64,000 nucleotides of DNA, taken from Sphingomonas sp. DG1-23. Lineage in GTDB: Bacteria > Pseudomonadota > Alphaproteobacteria > Sphingomonadales > Sphingomonadaceae. The stretch lies in contig NZ_JAVAMA010000005.1 of NCBI RefSeq assembly GCF_030730875.1, forward strand, positions 1 through 64,000, given 5' to 3'. Below the pieces are notes generated by a model. The model was not told the DNA's origin. It made no database searches and saw nothing but the letters and a program-made list of their open reading frames with translations. The position numbers and the translations under genes were made by a program. This document shows, one piece after another, positions 59,177-64,000 of this stretch; the stretch's first letter is position 1, and each line of letters starts with the position of its first letter.

Positions 59177-59501
59177 GGCATTTCCTTTCACCGAGCTCGC
59201 GTGGGCCAGAGCGAACAGCTCGCTCATCACTCGCCCCGAGCTCGTGGTCATATAGCTGACAGCTCGCTCAAATCGTGTCAAGTCCACTCGCTAAATATCT
59301 TTACAGCTCTCTCCGCAGAACAAGAGAGCTGTAGCGCAGACGTGGGCGAGCTGTCTCGGCGCTCAAACACCCTGTGTTCGGTTCTAATGCGCCTGAACTG
59401 ACTTAAGCTATTGTAATAACAATATAATTGCTTGCGGACCTTCGCGCGGCCTCGGTACGCATAAGCATACCGTAATTCTTATCCGAGAGCCGGAGCCGAA
59501 A
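59177..59501. promoter_or_regulatory. divergent regulatory region with five ACAGCTCnCTC boxes
   Basis: Boxes at 59215-59225, 59259-59269 and 59303-59313 read ACAGCTC(G/T)CTC on the plus strand; 59322-59332 and 59344-59354 are inverted copies with one mismatch each. Boxes three and four make a perfect 11-bp inverted repeat (59302-59312 with 59323-59333). GAGCTCG palindromes lie nearby, at about 59193 and 59239. A separate near-palindrome GGTACGC-ATAA-GCATACC is at about 59454-59471 ahead of the rightward gene. Confidence 0.75.
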
Positions 59502-60260
59502 ATGTCCGATAAAATCGACACCCGCATTTCGCCAACGCTGCACCCCGGCATTGCCGGTGAGATTGCCGACTACGACGACGAGACGCGCCCGTTGCTTGGA
59601 GCGACCGAGACGGCAGTGGACGAGGCGTTCGAGGCACTGAAAAGCATTCACGATGCCAAAGCGGCGGCAGCGACCAACCCGACCCTGAACGAATTCGCCC
59701 AGCTGATTGCGGTCGACAACCACGCCAGCAAGCTGATGACGAAGGTGTATGCGTCGTGGTCGCGCACGGTGGACACGCTGAACACCAACATCGCAAAGAT
59801 GGAGCGCGACTTGAACGCGCCCGTCGAGCAACGCGCCACGGCCTCAATGGCGTCGGAAATCCGAACCTACTTCCGCAGCATGGACAACGAGGCGAAGCGG
59901 ATCACTGCGATCCGGCAGGCGATTGCCGATGGCGACGACATGACCGTCACGGCGGTTCTCGGTGGCCGCCATTACCTGTCCGGGATCGACGCGGAGACCA
60001 GCGCGCAATTCCTCCGGGAATGGCACGGGGCGCAGCGCCCGCTCGAAGCGAAGAAGCTCCGGGCGATGAAGGCAGCAGCGGAGATGCTGAACAGCCGATA
60101 CAAGATGCTCACCAAGGCGGTCAGCGATGCGGTCGGGGACATCAAGGTCTATCAGGATTCGAAGGATGGCAAGCGGCAGATCCTCGTCAAGACGATCACC
60201 CCCGAAATGGTGCGAAAGCAGGTGAAAGAGTCCAACGCCGCATTCGCCGTTCCGGTCTGA
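59502..60260 (+). CDS. hypothetical helical protein of the integrated element
   Basis: 252 residues, almost entirely helical by composition with a coiled-coil-like middle (residues about 60-130, including ATASMASEIRTYFRSMDNEAKRI split by charged turns). Ends with IKVYQDSKDGKR and KTITPEMVRKQV. No catalytic motif or membrane segment. First gene of the rightward cargo set, divergent from the DndB-like gene. The ribosome-binding site is GGAGCCG. Family not recognised; a phage-type scaffolding or DNA-associated protein is possible. Confidence 0.7.
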   Translation: MSDKIDTRISPTLHPGIAGEIADYDDETRPLLGATETAVDEAFEALKSIHDAKAAAATNPTLNEFAQLIAVDNHASKLMTKVYASWSRTVDTLNTNIAKMERDLNAPVEQRATASMASEIRTYFRSMDNEAKRITAIRQAIADGDDMTVTAVLGGRHYLSGIDAETSAQFLREWHGAQRPLEAKKLRAMKAAAEMLNSRYKMLTKAVSDAVGDIKVYQDSKDGKRQILVKTITPEMVRKQVKESNAAFAVPV

Positions 60261-60290
60261 CGCTTCTTCTAATCAAATCGAGGTAGTTCG

Positions 60291-60785
60291 ATGAATGCTG
60301 TCGCTCCCCCTTGGGGCACGGATTGGAAGCCTGCGCCCCCGCCACCTGCGCCACCCGTGCGCGGTGCGGGCAACCCGGCATGGATCCCCGGCTGTCCGTC
60401 GCCGAACCCGAAGGGCCGACCAGCGGGCGTACCGGATCGTCGGTTGCTGGCCACACAGCAGATGCTCGACGAGATGCGGAACATCATCGCCGTGCTGGTC
60501 GGCAAGGCGCTGGAGGGCGACACCAACGCCGCGAGCATCGTGTTGGCGAAAATCCTGCCGTCAGTGAAAGCGCAGGCCGAGAAGGTCAGCTTCGACTTCG
60601 ACGCCTCCCAGCCGATCAGCGATCAGGTTGCCCAGGTGCTGGACGCCGTGGCGGCTGGCGCGGTCGCGCCCGATGTGGGGCGGCTCATCATCGACAGCAT
60701 CAAATCGCTCGCGGACGTTCGGGCCACCGAGGAACTGGCCGCTCGGATCGAGGCCTTGGAGGCGGCGGCAGATGCCCGAGCGTAA
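60291..60785 (+). CDS. DUF5681 domain protein (terminase-associated type)
   Basis: 164 residues. After a Pro-rich opening, residues about 36-50 carry NPKGRPAGVPDRR, the DUF5681 signature found in proteins next to phage packaging genes. The rest is helical with a terminal coiled coil. No terminase large-subunit gene is present, so if it works in packaging it must act with a helper phage enzyme, as satellite TerS proteins do; this is inference. 30 nt downstream of the preceding gene. GAGGTAG precedes the ATG. Confidence 0.72.
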   Translation: MNAVAPPWGTDWKPAPPPPAPPVRGAGNPAWIPGCPSPNPKGRPAGVPDRRLLATQQMLDEMRNIIAVLVGKALEGDTNAASIVLAKILPSVKAQAEKVSFDFDASQPISDQVAQVLDAVAAGAVAPDVGRLIIDSIKSLADVRATEELAARIEALEAAADARA

Positions 60786-60817
60786 TTCCGAATATTTTGC
60801 GCGCCGCTTGCAAAAAG

Positions 60818-60849
60818 GCCGAGTGCGAACGGCCTTCGCGCAGATTGAC
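60818..60849 (+). promoter_or_regulatory. duplicated leader element, copy 2
   Basis: GCCGAGTGCGAACGGC then CTTCGCGCAGATTGAC, 24 nt before the ATG at 60873. It matches 56571-56603 at 29 of 32 aligned bases. AT-rich sequence precedes both copies, so they may be promoters or operators. Confidence 0.6.
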
Positions 60850-60872
60850 GCATACCCCGACGGAGGCCGCTC

Positions 60873-61289
60873 ATGACGACGATAACCACGGTGCGGAACA
60901 AGGTCGTCACCGACGAGCCAGATGCCAGCGACGTGCTGGTCTATGTGGGCTGGACTGGTCCGACCCACGACCCGCGCATCCGTACCGCCATCTCAACCCG
61001 CTACATGCCGATCAGCGCCTATCGCGACTGCTTGGACTGGGCTGTGGGTATCGCGGACCAGTTCTCGCACCCGCTCTATATCGTGCCGATCAGTCACGAC
61101 GACATTCTCCACACCGACCGCTGGAACCCGTTTGCGGACATGCTGGCGACCCTGACCGATCAGGAGCGCGGGGAGCTGCGCCAGACGGCAGTCGCAAGCA
61201 TGTGCGAACTGATGCGCGACTGCGACGACCGGGAGGTTCGCGCCGAAGCATACGACATTCTTACTCAACTGAAGGTGATACGACCATGA
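60873..61289 (+). CDS. hypothetical protein of the integrated element (138 aa)
   Basis: 138 residues: VLVYVGWTGPTHDPRIRTAIS, then AYRDCLDWAVGIADQFSHPLYIVPISHDD, and a helical C-terminus. The pattern suggests a small alpha/beta protein. I do not recognise a family. Preceded by the duplicated leader element and GGAGG, so it may start a second transcription unit. Overlaps the next gene by 4 nt (ATGA). Confidence 0.68.
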   Translation: MTTITTVRNKVVTDEPDASDVLVYVGWTGPTHDPRIRTAISTRYMPISAYRDCLDWAVGIADQFSHPLYIVPISHDDILHTDRWNPFADMLATLTDQERGELRQTAVASMCELMRDCDDREVRAEAYDILTQLKVIRP

Positions 61290-61489
61290 CTGACAATACC
61301 GTTCCCGAGGGCAAGGCAGACGTTCCTGCTTCGCAGCTTCGTCGTGCCGAGAAGTACGGGATGCCCGCTGAATATGCCGACCGCATCGTGCAGCGCCATT
61401 TCGGCATTGCCGACGAGAACGCGGCGCTCGCGGGCGGGCAGCTTGCCGCTGACATTGAGATGAGCAAGGCGCTCAGCGGGAAGGGCTGA
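61286..61489 (+). CDS. hypothetical small protein (67 aa)
   Basis: 67 residues: acidic opening, LRRAEKYGMPAEYADRIVQRHFGI, then ENAALAGGQLAADIEMSKAL. Helical, with a HTH-like spacing but not a convincing DNA-binding motif. ATG overlaps the previous TGA, so translation is coupled. Unknown function. Confidence 0.68.
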   Translation: MTDNTVPEGKADVPASQLRRAEKYGMPAEYADRIVQRHFGIADENAALAGGQLAADIEMSKALSGKG

Positions 61490-61494
61490 CCACA

Positions 61495-61719
61495 GTGGCG
61501 GGCATCCGGGCGCTCCAACGCCGCGTGAAGCGGATTGAGAGTGCTCGGAAACCGCGACCGTCGCCCATCATCATTCTCTTCAATTCGTTCGAAGCCTTCG
61601 CCGACGCTGCATACGCGGACGTTGAGGCCGGTAGGGTGGCGGGGGAGTTTCTGCCGATCCTCGACATTCTGCGCGATTGGGAAGCGGGCGGCGTTTGGAT
61701 GCTGGCATATGCCCGCTGA
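61495..61719 (+). CDS. hypothetical small protein (74 aa)
   Basis: 74 residues, GTG start at 61495 shortly after AAGGG. A basic helix (IRALQRRVKRIESARK) is followed by a strand (IIILFNSFEAF) and an acidic helix. It resembles small element-encoded proteins but has no known family. Its end overlaps the next gene by 11 nt in another frame. Confidence 0.6.
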   Translation: MAGIRALQRRVKRIESARKPRPSPIIILFNSFEAFADAAYADVEAGRVAGEFLPILDILRDWEAGGVWMLAYAR

Positions 61720-62068
61720 CGAGGAGCCAGCATGGCTACTAGCGTGGCAGCACGAGCAGAGTCAGCCCGCACCGCCCCCAGCGCCAAAGGCTCCACCGCC
61801 ACCACCGCCGCCCGGGCCACCTGTGCCGTTGCGGATGCGTGGTCAGGCCGCAGCCATCGGTATCATCGAGCCGGACCCGTGGCCGTTCGACGGGTGCGTG
61901 CGCCGCGAGCCGGTGTTGGACGAGGATTACCCGCCCCGCGTGGTCAGGAAGGTGGGCTGGCACCGCTGCCTCAAGTGCCGTCGCCCATTCTTCTCAGAGG
62001 ACGTGTTGCGCCTGCGGCTGTGTAGCGGCGCACAGGGCTGCCGGGGAGACGAAGACAGATTCAGATAG
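61709..62068 (+). CDS. hypothetical protein with polyproline stretch and Cys-rich zinc-ribbon-like end
   Basis: 119 residues. An ADEEPAWLLAWQ opening, a run of prolines (about residues 20-40), then WHRCLKCRRPFFSEDVLRLRLC...GC, whose C-x2-C and later Cys look like a zinc ribbon. Start ATG 61709 lies within the previous gene's end. It is the last gene of the element before attR. Zinc binding is inferred from Cys spacing only. Confidence 0.62.
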   Translation: MPADEEPAWLLAWQHEQSQPAPPPAPKAPPPPPPPGPPVPLRMRGQAAAIGIIEPDPWPFDGCVRREPVLDEDYPPRVVRKVGWHRCLKCRRPFFSEDVLRLRLCSGAQGCRGDEDRFR

Positions 62069-62283
62069 CGAGACAGCGCGGGGGTCGTTCCATCACCCGC
62101 CGCGCCGAGGGTTAAGGCCACCGACCCCTCGCCATTAAAACATCGGGGCCAGCAGCGGGGTCGCTCTCCTTGAGACCTGACGCTGCCAGCACCCTGCGCC
62201 CTCGGGCGTGGGGTGCTGCTATGAGCGCGACGAGTCACGGGCGACAGCTTACGGTCTGCTTATCACCGGCGCGGGCAAGGAAA

Positions 62284-62303
62284 CGGGCAGCTTGCGCTGC
62301 CCG
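62284..62303 (-). terminator. terminator hairpin downstream of tRNA-Pro
   Basis: CGGGCAGC (62284-62291), a 4-nt loop, and GCTGCCCG (62296-62303). Read leftward from the tRNA it is followed by TTTCC. It belongs to the element side, so the element brings its own tRNA terminator. Confidence 0.65.
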
Positions 62304-62332
62304 GGTAACCTATTGAAATGGTGTGGTAAAAT

Positions 62333-62380
62333 TGGTCGGGGCGACAGGATTCGAACCTGCGACCCCCACACCCCCAGTGT
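62333..62380. repeat. attR, within tRNA-Pro
   Basis: The 48-bp right copy of the att repeat. It covers the tRNA from the anticodon loop to the CCA end. Confidence 0.92.
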
Positions 62381-62409
62381 GATGCGCTACCAGGCTGCGC
62401 TACGCCCCG
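62333..62409 (-). tRNA. tRNA-Pro (anticodon GGG), intact at the element's right end
   Basis: A full cloverleaf on the minus strand: acceptor CGGGGCG/CGCCCCG, D arm GCGC...GCGC, anticodon stem TCACA/TGTGG with loop CTGGGGG (anticodon GGG), T arm GCAGG-TTCGAAT-CCTGT, encoded CCA. 77 nt. Its 3' 48 nt are duplicated at 54206-54253, so integration restored the gene. Confidence 0.97.
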
Positions 62410-62550
62410 ACCAAGGGTGCGCCCTCTATTCCGGTCCGGCGCAGGATGCAAGCGACTGCGACAATAGTTGCGCGCCTTTGTACGCCATGTTAGCGCGCGC
62501 CGCTTGAACGGGGCCGTTCCGCGTCTCGCAATCCAGGCAAATAAAAACCC

Positions 62551-62892
62551 ATGTTCGCCACCCCAGCATATGCACAGGCCGCAGGCGCGGCACAGGGCGG
62601 AAGCACCGCCGGCGCGATCGTGTCGCTGCTCCCGCTCGTCCTCATCTTCGTGGTCTTCTACTTCCTGATGATCCGCCCGCAGCAAAAGCGCATGAAGGCG
62701 CTGCAGGATGCGGTCGGCGGCGTCAAGAAGGGCGATTCGGTGGTCACCGCGGGCGGGCTGATCGGCAAGGTCACCAAGGTCGACGAGACCGAGGTCGAGA
62801 TCGAGCTGGGCACCAACGTAAAAGTCCGTGCGATCAAGGCGACTCTCGCCGAAGTGCGCCCGCTGGGCGGCGCCAAGCCCGCGAACGACTGA
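62551..62892 (+). CDS. yajC: Sec translocon accessory protein YajC
   Basis: 113 residues. One membrane helix (about 22-42, SLLPLVLIFVVFYFLMIRP) is followed by PQQKRMKALQDAV, and the conserved cytoplasmic domain VKKGDSVVTAGGLIGKV. YajC associates with SecDF at the inner membrane. Its TGA overlaps the secD ATG by 1 nt. Backbone gene resuming after the integrated element. Confidence 0.96.
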   Translation: MFATPAYAQAAGAAQGGSTAGAIVSLLPLVLIFVVFYFLMIRPQQKRMKALQDAVGGVKKGDSVVTAGGLIGKVTKVDETEVEIELGTNVKVRAIKATLAEVRPLGGAKPAND

Positions 62893-64000
62893 TGCTCGAT
62901 TTTCCCCGCTGGAAAGTCTGGGCGGTCATCGTCACGATCGTCGCCTGCGTGGCGCTGTCGATCCCCAGCTTCGTCCCCGAGAATATCCGCAGCACCTGGC
63001 CGCGCTGGGTTCCCCAGCCCTCGGTGAGCCTCGGCCTCGATCTCGCCGGCGGCTCCTATCTCCAGTATGAAGCCGACACCAAGGGCGTCGCCGCGGCGCG
63101 CCTCGACGGGATGCGCGAATCGGTGCGCGCGGTGATGCGCCGCGATCCGCGAATCGAGATCGGCGACATCTCTGTCCAGAACGGCCAGTTGAGCTTCATG
63201 GTGCGCGACCCCAGCAAGGTCGATGCGGCGCGCGAGCGCCTGCTCGAGATCACCGGCAGCGGCGCAGGGCTCACGGGTCAGCGCGTCTGGGACATTTCGG
63301 TGCGCGATTCGTCCGTCTTCGTGCTCACGCCGACCCAGGCCGGGCTCGAGGAAGCGCTCAACACCGCGATGGACGACGCCCGCGAGATCATCTCGCGCCG
63401 CATCAACGAGTTCGGCACGCGCGAGCCCAATGTCGTCCGTCAGGGCAAGAACCGCATCGTCGTCGAAGTGCCCGGCCTCAAGGATCCGCAAGGGCTCAAG
63501 AAGCTGATCGGCGAGACCGCCACGCTCGAGTTCAAGCTCGTCGACACCAGCGTCACGCCGCAGCAAATCCAGTCGGGCACCGTGCCGGCAGGCAGCCAGG
63601 TCCTCCCGATGGTCGAGGGCGGCGGCCAGATTGCGGTGTTCCGCAACGCGATGATCACCGGCGACATGCTGGTCGACGCGCGGCAGGACTATGATCCGCA
63701 GGACGGTACCCCCGGCGTCGCCATCCAGCTCGACGGCGTCGGCTCGCGCCGCTTCGCCAAGGTGACGCAGGAAAACAGCGGCAAGCCTTTCGCGATCATC
63801 GTCGACGACCGGGTGATCTCGGCCCCGAACATCAACGAGCCGATCCTCGGCGGCGCGGCGCGCATCAACGGCGGCTTCACCGTCGAGAGCGCCAACGCGC
63901 TCGCGATCTCGCTGCGCTCGGGCAAACTCCCGGTCAAGCTGCGGATCGTCGAGGAACGCACCGTCTCGGCCGAGCTCGGCAAGGATTCGATCCAGAAGGG
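62892..64000 (+). CDS. secD: protein translocase subunit SecD (5' part)
   Basis: About 370 codons before the window ends; the membrane-embedded C-terminal half is missing. A first membrane segment (WAVIVTIVACVALSI), then LGLDLAGGSYLQYE and the large periplasmic P1 domain (ISRRINEFGTREPNVVRQG; IVVEVPGL) are typical. SecD with SecF uses the proton gradient to complete export through SecYEG. ATG 62892 overlaps the yajC stop, so they form an operon. Confidence 0.95.
   Translation, partial: MLDFPRWKVWAVIVTIVACVALSIPSFVPENIRSTWPRWVPQPSVSLGLDLAGGSYLQYEADTKGVAAARLDGMRESVRAVMRRDPRIEIGDISVQNGQLSFMVRDPSKVDAARERLLEITGSGAGLTGQRVWDISVRDSSVFVLTPTQAGLEEALNTAMDDAREIISRRINEFGTREPNVVRQGKNRIVVEVPGLKDPQGLKKLIGETATLEFKLVDTSVTPQQIQSGTVPAGSQVLPMVEGGGQIAVFRNAMITGDMLVDARQDYDPQDGTPGVAIQLDGVGSRRFAKVTQENSGKPFAIIVDDRVISAPNINEPILGGAARINGGFTVESANALAISLRSGKLPVKLRIVEERTVSAELGKDSIQK

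Larger units (their letters stand above)
54206..62380. mobile_element. integrative element in tRNA-Pro (candidate phage satellite, about 8.1 kb)
   Basis: Bounded by a perfect 48-bp direct repeat (54206-54253 and 62333-62380) that is the 3' half of tRNA-Pro. The tyrosine integrase lies just inside the left copy; the intact tRNA is at the right. Between are an AlpA-like regulator, a RepA-like ATPase, a DndB-like DGQHR protein, a DUF5681 protein and several small unknown genes. No capsid, tail, portal, large terminase or conjugation gene is present. A phage-satellite-like island is the best interpretation; a minimal integrative plasmid is the main alternative. Confidence 0.85.

Overview
The window is high-GC DNA with dense coding and many 4-nt ATGA or 1-nt TGATG start/stop overlaps. 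Several features point to an alphaproteobacterium, most likely Sphingomonas or a close relative: a CpdR orthologue, a TonB-dependent receptor/YfiR/hybrid-kinase operon, the hutC-hutF / hutIHGU arrangement, palindromic intergenic repeats, and a yajC-secD pair. I cannot name the species. This is chromosomal backbone carrying one clear integrated element and several smaller accessory patches.

Layout. 1-4.8 kb: a partial proline/arginine-rich lipoprotein, two tandem CheY-like receivers, and a divergent six-domain hybrid histidine kinase. 5.1-8.9 kb: a four-gene leftward operon of unknown purpose built around an M6-type zinc metalloprotease and a beta-barrel-like protein. 9.1-12.9 kb: an RTX-repeat secreted protein with an N-terminal beta-propeller. 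13.1-16.1 kb: uvrA, with a palindromic repeat inserted in frame. 16.2-21.5 kb: an accessory patch with an A+T-rich DUF262/HNH (GmrSD-like) gene, a frameshifted zinc-ribbon gene, a ParE/RelE-type toxin-antitoxin pair with a broken toxin, a putative DUF3597 fusion, and small conserved genes. 21.7-25.8 kb: the TonB receptor-YfiR-kinase operon. 25.8-28.3 kb: a methyltransferase, tRNA-Val, cpdR, an N-formylglutamate amidohydrolase, and a well-supported candidate small RNA on the minus strand. 28.8-33.7 kb: a 1,627-residue RTX/VCBS/beta-helix adhesin-like protein. 33.8-41.2 kb: the complete histidine-utilisation cluster (HutC, HutF divergent from HutI, HutH, HutG, HutU) with a HutC-type operator between the arms. 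41.2-42.4 kb: a DUF4253 protein and an AraC remnant. 42.6-49.3 kb: a catabolic operon (MFS carrier, a large uncharacterised helical-barrel-like protein, SDR, zinc alcohol dehydrogenase, lactonase) that looks built for uptake and oxidation of a sugar-like substrate. 49.5-53.7 kb: Mn-catalase, an ADI-family amidinohydrolase, small stress-type proteins, a Crp/Fnr remnant and a lipoprotein.

54.2-62.4 kb is an integrated element about 8.1 kb long, bounded by a perfect 48-bp direct repeat that duplicates the 3' part of tRNA-Pro(GGG). It carries a tyrosine integrase, an AlpA-like regulator, a RepA-like helicase/ATPase, a DndB-like DGQHR protein read divergently from a cargo of small genes, and a DUF5681 (terminase-associated) protein. 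It has no virion structural genes and no conjugation genes. I interpret it as a candidate phage satellite or a minimal integrative island. Its non-coding DNA is unusually structured: a five-box ACAGCTC operator array, a duplicated leader element, and G-rich inverted repeats beside the helicase gene. After the intact tRNA-Pro the backbone resumes with yajC and the 5' part of secD, which is cut by the window end.
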